Notes: generated by a model from the letters alone, not told the origin. A DNA stretch of 64,000 nt from Shewanella electrodiphila (GCF_023283985.1 NZ_JAKIKU010000002.1:496001-560000), one strand, 5' to 3'; counted from the stretch's first letter, positions 44,297-53,869 are shown. A program made the numbers and translations.

Positions 44297-45805
44297 TTAG
44301 CTAGGTTTAATCGCTTCGTGATCAGCAGTAACTGCAATTTCTTCAGCTAATGCTTCTTCTTCAGTTTCATTGTGCCCTTCTGCGCCATGCATCCAGTCAA
44401 CAAGCTTGTCTGCCATGAAGTAAAGAATGATACCTGATACAGCAGAGGTGATAGCAATACCTGCGAAGATCCCCATAGCATTGGCTAACTGTTCTTCTTT
44501 AGTTCCATCGTGCCCAATAAATGAACCGACAATACCACCAATTTTATTAGCAATTGCAACGAATAGGAACCATGCGCCCATCATTAATGATGCAATACGC
44601 AGTGGAGCCAATTTAGTCACCATTGAAAGGCCGATTGGAGATAAACATAACTCACCCATTGTATGGAAGAAATATGCACCTACTAGCCACCACATACTTG
44701 ATTTGGCACTAGCATCACCGTCCATTTCTAGTACAGCACCAATCATGAATAAGAAACCAATGCCAAGTAGCACTAAACCGAGAGCGAACTTAACTGGCGA
44801 GTTAGGTTCATTTTTACCAAGACGAATCCATATAGAAGCCAATACGGGAGCAAAAACGACAATGAAGATAGCGTTAAGCGATTGGAACCAAGTCGTTGGA
44901 ACTTCCCAGCCGCCGATTGAGCGGTCTGTAAAGTCATTGGTGAATAAATTTAACAAACCACCAGCTTGTTCGAAACCAGCCCAGAAAATAATGGTAAATA
45001 GACCCATTATCATAATAACTTTAATACGGTCACGCTCGATTTTTGTTAGTGGCTCTTTACGTATTTCACCAGCGGCTTCATTTTTGTCTTTTTCCATTTT
45101 AGCTGAAGGATATCGACCGATATCGCCAAGAAGCTTTTGTGCAAAAATGAACTGAGTGATTAAAGATAACACCATGCCAACACCAGCACAGAAGAAACCT
45201 GCTTGCCAGTTATTAATGAAAACTTCTTGTCCTTCGAATAAAACTGTTTGACCAAATGTTGTATAAGCCCATGCAACTACAAAACCTGCAAGCGCTGCAC
45301 CTACGTTAATACCCATATAGAAGATAGTGAATGCACCATCACGACGATGATCGCCTTCTTCATATAAGTCACCAACCATAGTTGAGATATTTGGCTTGAA
45401 TAAACCGTTACCAATGATGAGAGTAAACAGACCTATGTAGAAAGCTATTGTTTCTGAGCCAGGTATCCAGCTATGTGGAAAAGCGAGCGTAAATTGGCCA
45501 ATGGCCATCAAAGCGCCACCGATATAAATTGCTTTACGTTGTCCAAGTATATTATCAGCTAACCAACCACCAATTAGAGGGGTTAAATAGACTAAACCAG
45601 TAAAGGTACCGTAAAGAGAGAGTGCATCGGCACTTGTCCATCCTAAACCATGTCCTCCCTCACCTTGCACTTTATCGACTAGATATAGCACTAGAATGGC
45701 GCGCATTGCGTAATAACTGAATCTTTCCCAGAGTTCTGTTGTAAACAGCAGGAAAAGCCCCTTGGGATGACCAAGCATGGTCCCCTGTGGTTTTGCATTG
45801 CTCAT
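44297..45805 (-). CDS. Proton-dependent oligopeptide transporter (POT/PTR2 family)
   Basis: A 502-residue inner-membrane carrier that takes up di- and tripeptides with protons. The N-terminal ELWERFSYYAMRAILVLYL contains the POT signature ExxER with F-S-Y-Y. About 14 hydrophobic segments are spread over the length, with the second signature region in FKPNISTMVGDLY. It belongs with DtpA/DtpB-type transporters; the exact paralogue cannot be fixed. The C-terminus is acidic. The ATG follows AAGGTGGAAGACTAA. Confidence 0.93.
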   Translation of the reverse strand: MSNAKPQGTMLGHPKGLFLLFTTELWERFSYYAMRAILVLYLVDKVQGEGGHGLGWTSADALSLYGTFTGLVYLTPLIGGWLADNILGQRKAIYIGGALMAIGQFTLAFPHSWIPGSETIAFYIGLFTLIIGNGLFKPNISTMVGDLYEEGDHRRDGAFTIFYMGINVGAALAGFVVAWAYTTFGQTVLFEGQEVFINNWQAGFFCAGVGMVLSLITQFIFAQKLLGDIGRYPSAKMEKDKNEAAGEIRKEPLTKIERDRIKVIMIMGLFTIIFWAGFEQAGGLLNLFTNDFTDRSIGGWEVPTTWFQSLNAIFIVVFAPVLASIWIRLGKNEPNSPVKFALGLVLLGIGFLFMIGAVLEMDGDASAKSSMWWLVGAYFFHTMGELCLSPIGLSMVTKLAPLRIASLMMGAWFLFVAIANKIGGIVGSFIGHDGTKEEQLANAMGIFAGIAITSAVSGIILYFMADKLVDWMHGAEGHNETEEEALAEEIAVTADHEAIKPS

Positions 45806-46414
45806 TTAGTCTTCCACCTTAAGCTTGTGATTGCCTGCGGGACAAAGGTCGCCACAGAAATTGTTGTCTGCAATGGTAATTAATTTAAACGTATTGATAT
45901 TTTCAGGCTGTGGCCTGTTATTGTTTCAATTTAGTTGCTATAAAATTAATCACTTTGTTGTTTATTTATTATATTAAATATCGTCTTTTTACAGTTTTAA
46001 TCATTAAAACCATAAAAAGCTCACCTTATATACCCTTTAAAGCCCTTATAAGTCAATGGTAGTGGGGTATTCGGCGAACTAAATACTTGCTCTAAATCAC
46101 CTTTGTTCGCAAAATTGTTGATACGTATGTTGAGGTTTGGGTTTTATTGTGAGTGTTAACCTTCAAGATAAAGTCGGGGTTAGATTTTTTCATAAACGAT
46201 TGAGAATAGGTGACTTCTACACACTTCATCAATTCGCGCGTTTCAGTATTGAACCTATACTCATGTAAGTTGTTGGTAAACGCTTTCAAAAGTGTTAACA
46301 AATCTATAAAATGTAACCCATTGGATTTATACTGCTAAAAGCTATCAAGGTTAAGATAATTAACTTTTGTGTAACCGTATGTTGGTTAAAAACTAATGAA
46401 TTAGGGGCTGAATC
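45806..46414. other. Divergent intergenic region, peptide transporter / OmpA-like gene (609 bp)
   Basis: An AT-rich region between divergent genes. It contains a long imperfect palindrome (45985-46019). A minus-strand open frame at 46092-46301 has a TTG start and no ribosome site and is not accepted. Promoters for both flanking genes should lie here, but none is clear enough to mark. Confidence 0.4.
45985..46019. repeat. Long imperfect palindrome upstream of the peptide transporter
   Basis: The inner core GTTTTAAT-C-ATTAAAAC (45994-46010) is perfect. After a 2-base mismatch the arms continue as CTTTTTA (45985-45991) and TAAAAAG (46013-46019). It lies about 180 bases before the transporter start. 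It could be an operator or a bidirectional hairpin. Confidence 0.6.
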
Positions 46415-46948
46415 ATGCGAAAAATATTAGTCTTGTTCGTTTGTTTAAGTTTTATTAGCTCCAGTTACGCATGGGTAGATACTGATAGAGATGGTGTGCC
46501 AGATAAAAAAGATGCTTGTCCGGATACACCTCTAGGGGTATTGGTGTTAGCTAATGGGTGTCAAGACGTCACTGAACTAGCAATTGCCAATAATCCAATT
46601 GAACAAAATTCGGCGCAAAATAGCTCACTTAAAGTGTATTTTGACTTTGCTCAGGCAAATGTTCTACCAACTCAGTTGGCAGCGATAAAGCAAATGATAC
46701 CTATTTTACAAAAAGGTAAAGGGCTTCTATTAGTTGGTCATACGGATGATATTGGATCTGAGCAAACTAATTTGAACCTGTCATTACAAAGAGCTGAGTC
46801 AGTAAAAAAAGTGTTAGTGGATGAATTTGCTTTTGAGCCTAGCTCGCTAGCAGTGCAGGGAAAGGGCAGCCTCGAACCCGTGGCTGACAATAAAACGGCT
46901 CAACAAAGACAATTAAATAGACGTGTAGAATTTAAAGTAGAAAAATAA
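46415..46948 (+). CDS. OmpA-domain protein with a thrombospondin type-3 calcium repeat
   Basis: A 177-residue exported protein: signal peptide 1-19 (ending SYA), one calcium-binding type-3 repeat (DTDRDGVPDKKDACPDTPLG, residues 22-41), and a peptidoglycan-binding OmpA domain (about 73-175) with GHTDDIGS, NLSLQRAESVKKVL and RRVEF. It lacks a beta-barrel, so it is a periplasmic or surface-linked peptidoglycan anchor. The ATG follows TAGGGGCTGAATC. mscS follows 22 bases later. Confidence 0.88.
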   Translation: MRKILVLFVCLSFISSSYAWVDTDRDGVPDKKDACPDTPLGVLVLANGCQDVTELAIANNPIEQNSAQNSSLKVYFDFAQANVLPTQLAAIKQMIPILQKGKGLLLVGHTDDIGSEQTNLNLSLQRAESVKKVLVDEFAFEPSSLAVQGKGSLEPVADNKTAQQRQLNRRVEFKVEK

Positions 46949-46970
46949 TTTTTATTAAGGGAGTAAGACA

Positions 46971-47795
46971 ATGGAAAATATTGAAGGTTTGATGGCTCAA
47001 GCCCCTGAGTTTATCGTGACGTACGGCTTGAAAGTCGTTATGGCAATTGTGATATTTATTATTGGTAAATATTTATCAAACGTGGCTAAAAAATTAACCA
47101 CGAAAGTGATGGTCGGTCGTAAGATTGATGAAACAGTGGCATCTTTTGTCGGCAATTTAGTTTGGGGATTGGTGTTTGTATTTACCATCATTGCAACTTT
47201 AGGGCAGATAGGCGTTCAAACTGCATCTCTGGTCGCTGTTATTGGTGCTGCTGGTCTTGCTGTTGGTTTGGCGCTTCAAGGTTCATTGTCAAATTTTGCC
47301 GCTGGTGTGTTGATGGTTATCTTCCGCCCTTGTCGTGTAGGTGATTTTGTTGAAGCCGCTGGTGTAGCTGGAGTGATTGAAGAAATTACTATTTTCTCTA
47401 CTAAACTTCGCACAGGCGATAACAAGACCATTATTGCTCCAAACTCAGCGATGATGGATGGCACTATTACTAATTACTCGACTAAAGAAACACGTCGAGT
47501 TGATTTAGTGATCGGTGTGGGTTACACCTCAGATATCGCAGCAACCAAGAAAGTTATCTCTTCTGTATTAGACAATAATCAATATGTTCTTAAAGATCCT
47601 GCATACACTGTTGCACTAGGTGAACTAGCAGATTGTTCTATTAACTTTGTGGTTCGTCCATGGGTTAACACTGCCGATTACTGGCCAGCTCATTTTGAGT
47701 TACTAGAGCAGATTAAGAATGCTCTAGATGCTGCTAACATTGAGATTCCATTCCCGCAAATGGATCTACAAATTAAAAATATGCCAGCTCAGTAA
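46971..47795 (+). CDS. mscS: Small-conductance mechanosensitive channel (MscS family)
   Basis: The channel opens in the inner membrane on osmotic down-shock. The 274-residue product has three N-terminal membrane segments; the pore helix TM3 shows the Ala/Gly pattern (GAAGLAVGLALQGSLSNFAAGV, about residues 90-111). The cytoplasmic beta domain (FRPCRVGDFVEAAG) and C-terminal alpha-beta domain follow. Length is close to E. coli MscS (286). The ATG follows TTAAGGGAGTAAGACA. A terminator follows. Confidence 0.93.
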   Translation: MENIEGLMAQAPEFIVTYGLKVVMAIVIFIIGKYLSNVAKKLTTKVMVGRKIDETVASFVGNLVWGLVFVFTIIATLGQIGVQTASLVAVIGAAGLAVGLALQGSLSNFAAGVLMVIFRPCRVGDFVEAAGVAGVIEEITIFSTKLRTGDNKTIIAPNSAMMDGTITNYSTKETRRVDLVIGVGYTSDIAATKKVISSVLDNNQYVLKDPAYTVALGELADCSINFVVRPWVNTADYWPAHFELLEQIKNALDAANIEIPFPQMDLQIKNMPAQ

Positions 47796-47812
47796 TATTG
47801 AATGAGCGGAAG

Positions 47813-47842
47813 AAAAGCCAGCATTAAATGCTGGCTTTTTTG
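47813..47842 (+). terminator. Terminator after mscS
   Basis: AAAAGCCAGCAT (47813-47824), loop TAA, ATGCTGGCTTTT (47828-47839) and further T. Confidence 0.92.
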
Positions 47843-47945
47843 TTTGCGAAATTTAACTCAACGCGGGTAATATTTTTTAAGGTAGAATGGCTTTCTTATA
47901 AATTTAAACTGCTTTTAAACGAGCTTGATGTAGTTGAGTATAAAC

Positions 47946-48971
47946 ATGATAGATTTTCGAAGTGATACTGTGACAAAACCAACTGATGCGATGCGAAAAG
48001 CCATGGCTCAAGCTGAAGTCGGTGATGATGTTTATGGCGACGATCCTACCGTTAATCGTTTACAGGATATGGCCGCAGAACGATTTGGTTTCGATAGCGC
48101 CTTATTTGTCAGCTCGGGTACTCAAGCAAACTTATTGGCCTTGATGAGTCATTGTGAGCGCGGAGACGAGTACTTGTGTGGCCAGCAAGCCCATAATTAT
48201 AAGTTTGAAGGTGGTGGGGCAGCCGTGCTTGGAAGTATTCAACCTCAGCCACTTAATAATCAGGCTGACGGCAGCATTTTACTGGCAGATATCGAAGCTG
48301 CGATTAAACCAGATGATGTTCATTTTGCCCATACGCGTTTATTAAGCATTGAAAATACTATTGGTGGTAAAGTGTTACCGCAGCAATACTTAGCAGATGC
48401 TCAGGCATTAGCCTTTAATCGCGGTTTGAAAATACATTTAGACGGAGCTCGAGTGGCAAATGCTGCCGTTGCTCAAAATGTGCAGATCAGTGAAATTACC
48501 CAATATTTTGATTCAGTGTCGATTTGTTTATCAAAAGGCTTAGCTGCGCCTATTGGTTCAATTTTATTGGGTGATGAGCGTTTAATTAACAAAGCGGTTC
48601 GTTGGCGTAAAATGTTGGGTGGTGGTATGCGTCAAGCTGGAATTATCGCTGCTGCAGCAGAACTGGCCATTACTGATCAAGTTGAAAGATTGGCTGAAGA
48701 TCATGATAATGCATCGCTGCTTGCTCAACACTTAATGGCAATGCCCGAGTTTAGTGTTGATGTTAGCCAAGTTCAAACAAATATGGTGTTTGCTGAATTA
48801 GATAAGCGTTTTGATGTTAATCATTTAAGTTTATTACTATCTCAGCAGGGCATATTAATTAGCGCGACCTATTCACTTCGTTTTGTCACTCATAAAGATA
48901 TCAGTCGACAGGATGTACTGACATTTGTTGATGTGCTTAAAAAATGTCTTCCTCAAGTAACAGTTCAGTAA
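47946..48971 (+). CDS. ltaE: Low-specificity L-threonine aldolase
   Basis: A PLP enzyme that splits threonine or allo-threonine to glycine and acetaldehyde. The 341-residue protein starts MIDFRSDTVTKPTDAMR, as the family does. It has HLDGARVANAAV and the PLP lysine in SICLSKGLAAPIGS. The ATG at 47946 is preferred over TTG at 47934, which adds four residues. It stands as a single gene with a terminator upstream. Confidence 0.93.
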   Translation: MIDFRSDTVTKPTDAMRKAMAQAEVGDDVYGDDPTVNRLQDMAAERFGFDSALFVSSGTQANLLALMSHCERGDEYLCGQQAHNYKFEGGGAAVLGSIQPQPLNNQADGSILLADIEAAIKPDDVHFAHTRLLSIENTIGGKVLPQQYLADAQALAFNRGLKIHLDGARVANAAVAQNVQISEITQYFDSVSICLSKGLAAPIGSILLGDERLINKAVRWRKMLGGGMRQAGIIAAAAELAITDQVERLAEDHDNASLLAQHLMAMPEFSVDVSQVQTNMVFAELDKRFDVNHLSLLLSQQGILISATYSLRFVTHKDISRQDVLTFVDVLKKCLPQVTVQ

Positions 48972-49195
48972 TGTCACGCTAAAAGAGCCTTGTATCTTAT
49001 TTGTGCGATGTTAGCAGGAAAGCTGCATCGTGCTTTTAATTGGTGCATTCAGTTGAGTTGTTGCTGTATTCTGGTTAGGTCATTCTTCTATATTTCTCTC
49101 CGTAAATTAATTTGTGCTTATTTTTCAATGGCTTTTTATGTTGGCTTTGTTTTTGCTACCTCTTTAGGGGTATTCATAATGTAAGGATCAATATA

Positions 49196-49564
49196 ATGGA
49201 ATATTCAAGCCGTCATATTGTAAAACCTATTGATTTAAATTCTGAAAAAAATCTTTGTTGTGGCCAGTTATTGAACTGGCTAAATGAAGAAACATCTCTT
49301 TTTGCACGCTGTGAAATGCACAGTAAATTGCTAATGGCCAAACTAGTTTCTGAGATTAATTTTATGAGTCCAGCAAAGCTTGGCGATGTAATTGAATTTG
49401 GAATGGAAGTGATAAGCCTAGGGCAAAGTTCTATCACGTTACGTTGTAAAGTGCGAAATAGCTTTAATAATGCACCCGTGGCTTTTGTTGATAAGGTGGT
49501 GTTTGTTAATATTAACGAAAGAGGGTTACCTGTACCTCATGGTGTTAGAGCGAATGCTGCTTAA
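49196..49564 (+). CDS. Hotdog-fold acyl-CoA thioesterase-like protein
   Basis: A 122-residue protein with a hotdog thioesterase pattern: a central helix region (CGQLLNWLNEETSLFARCEM) and the strand block INFMSPAKLGDVIEFGMEVISLGQSSITLRCKV, as in YciA/BFIT acyl-CoA hydrolases. The start is ATG 49196 behind GTAAGGATCAATATA; the longer open frame upstream (from 49112) is not protein-like. The substrate is unknown. Confidence 0.8.
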   Translation: MEYSSRHIVKPIDLNSEKNLCCGQLLNWLNEETSLFARCEMHSKLLMAKLVSEINFMSPAKLGDVIEFGMEVISLGQSSITLRCKVRNSFNNAPVAFVDKVVFVNINERGLPVPHGVRANAA

Positions 49565-49621
49565 TCAAGGATGTAAAAAGTATTAACGCTTGAGCATAGC
49601 TAAACACTGGTATAGCTAAAT

Positions 49622-49658
49622 AAAAAGCCAGCTTCAACAAGTTTGAAGCTGGCTTTTT
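49622..49658. terminator. Bidirectional terminator between thioesterase gene and ndh
   Basis: AAAAAGCCAGCTTCAA (49622-49637), loop CAAGT, TTGAAGCTGGCTTTTT (49643-49658). The 16-bp perfect stem has A- and T-runs on both sides and serves the convergent genes. Confidence 0.95.
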
Positions 49659-49680
49659 CATTTTAGATGCACATTGACGC

Positions 49681-50982
49681 TTAATGTAGTTTTAAATGTG
49701 GATGAATAATGCGTCCAATTCCTTTTGCTAGCATCATTAATGTGCCTTTGACTACGCCATGTAATTCAATCAAATGACGACGGTAAAGTGAAGTATATAC
49801 AAAGCGCGCAATCTTACCTTCTACTAGTACACCGCCTCCCATGAATGACATTAAGTTACCTACAGTATGGAATTTAGATAAATTAACTAAAGAGCCCAAA
49901 TCTTTATAAACGTACTCATTAGCTGGTGCTTTGCCTTCAAGCATCAAGATAATATTATCTGCTGTCATCAATGCCATTTGTCTTGCTGATTGACCACGAG
50001 GTGGCACCCAGCTTCCGTCAGCTTGTGGACATGCAGCGCAGTCGCCAATGGAGAAAATATTATCATCAAGGGTCGTTTGCATATTTTGCTTAACCATGAC
50101 TTGATTGATTTGGTTGCTTTCAAGGCCACCAATATTATTTAAAAAGTCAGGTGCTTTTACCCCTGTTGACCAAATAACCATGTCAGACGGTATTAGATTA
50201 CCGCTTGTGGTGGTAAGTCCTTCAGGGCTAACTTCTGTGATACGGGTATTTGTCATCACATTAACACCCAGTTGCTTAAGCTCACGGGTGACAGAGTTTG
50301 AAATTTCTACTTTATCAACTTTAGGCAGAATACGTTCATCAGCTTCAATTAACGTGACTTCGAGTAAACTAGTATCAATTTTATAGCCAAAGCCACTGAG
50401 TTGTTCTACAGCGTGGTGCATTTCAGCTGACATTTCTACGCCAGTTGCGCCCGCACCCACGACTGCAATTTTAATCTTTTCATCCAATTGGTGATGACTG
50501 GCATAGCGCATGAATTTATTCAGGAGAATCTTACGAATAGACATCGCTTGCTCGGTGTTATCTAAGAACAAACTATGCTCTTTAACACCTGGGATTTTAA
50601 AGTCATTTGCGACACTACCAATGGCGATGACTGCGTAATCGTAAGGGATTTTACGCGCAGGCAGCAGCTCTTGACCGTCTTCATCATTAATCGGTGCAAG
50701 AATGATATGCTTGTTTTCACGGTCAATATCAATCATTGCGCCTTGCTGAAAATGATAACCGTGATCAGATGCGTGACCGCGATAGCTTATCGCATCTAAA
50801 CCAATATCCAGCGCGCCAGTTGCCACTTCATGGAGCAATGGTTTCCAAACATGGCTTTCTGCGCAATCAACTAAAGTGACTTTTGCTTTGCCTTTTTTAC
50901 CTACTTTACGGCCTAACTTAGTGGCGATTTCCATGCCACCTGCGCCGCCGCCAATAATGACGATATTTGGAACTGCTTGCAT
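49681..50982 (-). CDS. ndh: Type II NADH:quinone dehydrogenase (NDH-2)
   Basis: A single-subunit, non-pumping membrane-bound flavoenzyme that passes electrons from NADH to quinone. The 433-residue protein has the FAD-binding dinucleotide fold (IVIIGGGAGGMEIATKLG, residues 7-24), the second NADH-binding fold (IAVVGAGATGVEMSAEMHH, about 165-183) and the FAD segment IFSIGDCAACPQ. The C-terminus contains an amphipathic membrane-binding region. Length matches E. coli Ndh (434). Confidence 0.94.
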   Translation of the reverse strand: MQAVPNIVIIGGGAGGMEIATKLGRKVGKKGKAKVTLVDCAESHVWKPLLHEVATGALDIGLDAISYRGHASDHGYHFQQGAMIDIDRENKHIILAPINDEDGQELLPARKIPYDYAVIAIGSVANDFKIPGVKEHSLFLDNTEQAMSIRKILLNKFMRYASHHQLDEKIKIAVVGAGATGVEMSAEMHHAVEQLSGFGYKIDTSLLEVTLIEADERILPKVDKVEISNSVTRELKQLGVNVMTNTRITEVSPEGLTTTSGNLIPSDMVIWSTGVKAPDFLNNIGGLESNQINQVMVKQNMQTTLDDNIFSIGDCAACPQADGSWVPPRGQSARQMALMTADNIILMLEGKAPANEYVYKDLGSLVNLSKFHTVGNLMSFMGGGVLVEGKIARFVYTSLYRRHLIELHGVVKGTLMMLAKGIGRIIHPHLKLH

Positions 50983-51507
50983 CGCTTGATGCTCCTTAAC
51001 TTAAGGTTAAAAATAAAATGGGCAAACTCTGATACCAAGAACTAAAACCGAGTTCTGACTGGGCTTCTATTGAAATGGTCAACTATTATTGGCTGGATAC
51101 ATCGTTGAGTGTGGTTTTGATTTAAGTGGCTAATGCGCTCAAAAAAAATCAACAACCATAGTGCTTGCACTAAAGGAAACCATTCTGTTTGCACTAAAAG
51201 TAATTAAAGTGTTAGTACTAAAAAATACATCAGTAAGTTGACTCAGCTGAAGCTGGATTTGATGTTATGTGGCGATTCAGAGTTATATGGAGATGTTTAT
51301 ATATTAAACAGTCACAATATGTCATTTTGAGATTGTTAAAGTGTGACCGAATATTAAAATAGAATTTAGAAATGCGAAATTGATCACTTTTTACATGATT
51401 CAGAATTGGATGTTACAAAAACAAACCGACAAGTAAAAACTTGTCGGTATGTACACTACAGCATCGATTTAGGCTTTATGCTCTAGTCATTCAGTATATG
51501 GAAGAGG
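50983..51507. other. Intergenic region ndh / unknown gene (525 bp)
   Basis: No open frame is supported. The region holds the promoter of ndh and, at 51425-51448, the terminator of the unknown gene. A 10-base sequence TTGCACTAAA occurs at 51165-51174 and 51189-51198, with a related TTAGTACTAA at 51212, about 24 bases apart. This could be a weak operator set ahead of ndh. Confidence 0.4.
51425..51448 (-). terminator. Terminator of the small unknown gene
   Basis: ACCGACAAGT (51425-51434), loop of four A, ACTTGTCGGT (51439-51448). On the minus strand a T-rich tail follows. Confidence 0.85.
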
Positions 51508-51876
51508 TTATGCCTGTGCTTTAGCAAGGCGACCATTATAGTCTTCAACTAGATGAGCAATAATTTTTTCTGGATCAGCATCCTGACAACATTTGTCTAA
51601 GAATACTTTAAACGTAACTAAGGAGTGAGCATTATTGAACATTCGATCGCTTTGCATAGCGTAGTAAGTATCATCAGTATTAGATTTTCTTACAATGAAT
51701 TCGCCATTTTTAAAAGCTTTGGTGCCTGGCTCATCATGCCACTTTGTGATTCTGTTTAATGCGATTTCACTAGATTGATTGACTTCGACATGATTCAACC
51801 AGCTTGCTGGTTGTTCATTTTCTTTGTAATGAGGACATCTTACCGTGTAGTTATACACGTGAGTGATTGCTGTCAT
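51508..51876 (-). CDS. Unknown small soluble protein
   Basis: A 122-residue protein that I do not recognise. No signal peptide or membrane segment is visible. It has three Cys (one in VRCPHYKE, two adjacent in DKCCQD) and several His and Trp. The mix of charged and aromatic residues looks like a folded cytosolic protein. The ATG at 51876 follows AGTAGGTAAGCT and the gene ends in a proper terminator, which supports a real gene. It stands alone. Confidence 0.7.
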   Translation of the reverse strand: MTAITHVYNYTVRCPHYKENEQPASWLNHVEVNQSSEIALNRITKWHDEPGTKAFKNGEFIVRKSNTDDTYYAMQSDRMFNNAHSLVTFKVFLDKCCQDADPEKIIAHLVEDYNGRLAKAQA

Positions 51877-52443
51877 AGCTTACCTACTTTTTTAAGAATG
51901 TAATTCATCATAGACCGCTAATTTAACTTTGGTCAATGGTTATTTGTAGAAGTTAGATCTAGTTAACAAATGTTATGTTGTTAACTTTTTTTATTCAATT
52001 ATATCAGTGGCTTAATTTGTTTTCGTGAAGGCTGCTTGTATTGTAAATAGTTGGATATTTTATTGTCTAAATAATGCTCAAAATGAATGTTTCTCGATTA
52101 TCCTAGCTTGCTTCAAGCCATAATAACGTCAAGAAATCAATAATATCTCATTTTAAAAATGACACGCGTTTGAGAGCCATTCTCGTAAGTGTCATTCTCA
52201 TAAGAGTGATTCACATAAGAGTGATTCATAGAAGAGCTATAAACATAAGAGCAAAACAAGCATTTCAATATTCGCGAAATCACAGACAGACAATGGTCAC
52301 TATGCACATGTAGAATAAAATGTGCATAGCCATTTCCAATTCATGCAATTACGCAATACTTACAATTTTAGTCACTTTCACATCTAGTCACTTTTACATT
52401 TGTCTATTTCACAACATTTTTGAAAGCGACTCTTATTGCTTAT
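51877..52443. other. Intergenic region, unknown gene / adhB (567 bp)
   Basis: The region separates two minus-strand genes. It holds the promoter of the 51508 gene and a five-copy 15-bp tandem repeat (52179-52253). No gene and no clear terminator for adhB were found. Confidence 0.45.
52179..52253. repeat. Five degenerate copies of a 15-bp tandem repeat
   Basis: Units start at 52179, 52194, 52209, 52224 and 52239, with consensus ATTCACATAAGAGTG. The second and third copies differ at one base; outer copies are more diverged. The repeats lie in non-coding DNA about 190 bases past the adhB stop. Confidence 0.88.
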
Positions 52444-53592
52444 TTATAGTGCGTTGGTAAATATTTCGCAAATTTCAGCATGGGTAGCTTGTTTAGGATT
52501 GGTAAAGCCACAAGCATCTTTTAACGCATTGTCAGCAAGGACTGGAATATCTTCTGGGTTAACGCCAAGTTCAGTCAAGTTAGCTGGAATATTTACAGCG
52601 ACAGACAAGGTTCGAATGGCATCAATTGCGGCTTCAGCGCCTTGCTCATCAGTTAACTGGGCAACATCGACTCCCATTGCTTTACCAATATCTTTAAGTT
52701 TAGCTGGCACAATTTTAGCGTTATAGGCTTGTACATGCGGCAGTAACAGCGCATTACAAACGCCATGTGGTAAATCGTAAAAACCGCCTAACTGATGCGC
52801 CATGGCGTGAACATAGCCTAGACTTGCATTATTAAATGCCATACCAGCTAAAAATTGTGCATAAGCCATTTGTTCGCGGGCATCAATATTGTCACCTTGT
52901 TCAACAGCGTTGATAAGGTTTGCTTGAATTAATTCAATGGCCTTTATTGCGCAAGCATCGGTGATTGGGGTTGCAGCGATAGACACGTAGGCTTCAATCG
53001 CATGGGTTAATGCGTCCATCCCCGTTGCAGCAGTCAATGCAGCAGGCTTTTCAATCATTAACTCAGGATCGTTTACTGATAAAATTGGCGTGGTATTTTT
53101 ATCGACGATCGCCATTTTAATATGACGTTTTTCATCTGTGATAATACAAAAACGCGTCATCTCACTTGCTGTACCTGCAGTGGTATTTATTGCAACAAGT
53201 GGCATTTGTGGCTTAGCTGACATGTCTAAACCTTCATAGTCACAGATATTACCGCCATTGGTGGCTACTAACGCGATGCCTTTGGCGCAGTCATGAGGAG
53301 AGCCTCCGCCTAATGAAATAACGAAGTCACATTCGTGTGCCTTTAACAGACTTAAGCCTGCTTCAACATTGGCCGTTGTTGGGTTAGGTTGTACCCCATC
53401 AAATACAAATACAGCAATGTCATTTTCAATTAACTTACTAGTGACTTTTTCGACTAAGCCAATCTTGACTAAAGGCGTATCTGTTACGATTAATGCACGT
53501 TTAAAACCTAAGGTTTTAATGTCATTAATGGCCTCATCTACACCACCTTGACCGATAACATTGACACTTGGAATAAAAAATTTTGTAGCCAT
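52444..53592 (-). CDS. adhB: Iron-containing alcohol dehydrogenase, AdhB type
   Basis: A group III alcohol dehydrogenase converting alcohols and aldehydes with NAD(H). The 382-residue protein closely follows Zymomonas ADH II (383 residues): [41 protein letters not shown], and the metal-binding region [24 protein letters not shown] and [14 protein letters not shown]. The ATG follows TAACGAGGTTTATC. The gene appears monocistronic. Confidence 0.94.
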   Translation of the reverse strand: MATKFFIPSVNVIGQGGVDEAINDIKTLGFKRALIVTDTPLVKIGLVEKVTSKLIENDIAVFVFDGVQPNPTTANVEAGLSLLKAHECDFVISLGGGSPHDCAKGIALVATNGGNICDYEGLDMSAKPQMPLVAINTTAGTASEMTRFCIITDEKRHIKMAIVDKNTTPILSVNDPELMIEKPAALTAATGMDALTHAIEAYVSIAATPITDACAIKAIELIQANLINAVEQGDNIDAREQMAYAQFLAGMAFNNASLGYVHAMAHQLGGFYDLPHGVCNALLLPHVQAYNAKIVPAKLKDIGKAMGVDVAQLTDEQGAEAAIDAIRTLSVAVNIPANLTELGVNPEDIPVLADNALKDACGFTNPKQATHAEICEIFTNAL

Positions 53593-53797
53593 GATAAACC
53601 TCGTTAGTACTTAAAATTAATAAATATAAAATTCTTTTCTGTTGTTAAAGTAACAACCAAATGCGCTGCAGTTTGTGATGAAAATCATATATTCATACTT
53701 GTTTTGTTCGGTTTTGTAGTTTTAATACCAAAGAGGGATTTGGCGCAGATTTTACTGTTTAGGTTTGATCTAGAGCATATTTGAGCTGAAAATAAAA

Positions 53798-53828
53798 AAT
53801 GCCTATAACTAAATTAGTTATAGGCATT
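53798..53828 (-). terminator. Terminator of the cyclophilin gene
   Basis: AATGCCTATAACTAA (53798-53812) pairs perfectly with TTAGTTATAGGCATT (53814-53828). On the minus strand a run of T follows. Confidence 0.9.
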
Positions 53829-53869
53829 AAAGACTGTTTGAACGCTAAATTTTTATAGAAAAAATACGT

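Noticed and set aside
44427..45155. Long open frame antisense to the peptide transporter
   Set aside because: It lies wholly opposite a clear transporter gene and its composition is what the reverse strand of that gene would give.
46092..46301. Minus-strand open frame of 69 codons upstream of the OmpA-like gene
   Set aside because: It starts with TTG, lacks a ribosome site, matches no family I know and lies in AT-rich intergenic DNA.
48990..49184. Plus-strand open frame of 64 codons between ltaE and the thioesterase gene
   Set aside because: Composition is Cys/Phe-rich and non-protein-like, with no ribosome site; the real downstream start is at 49196.
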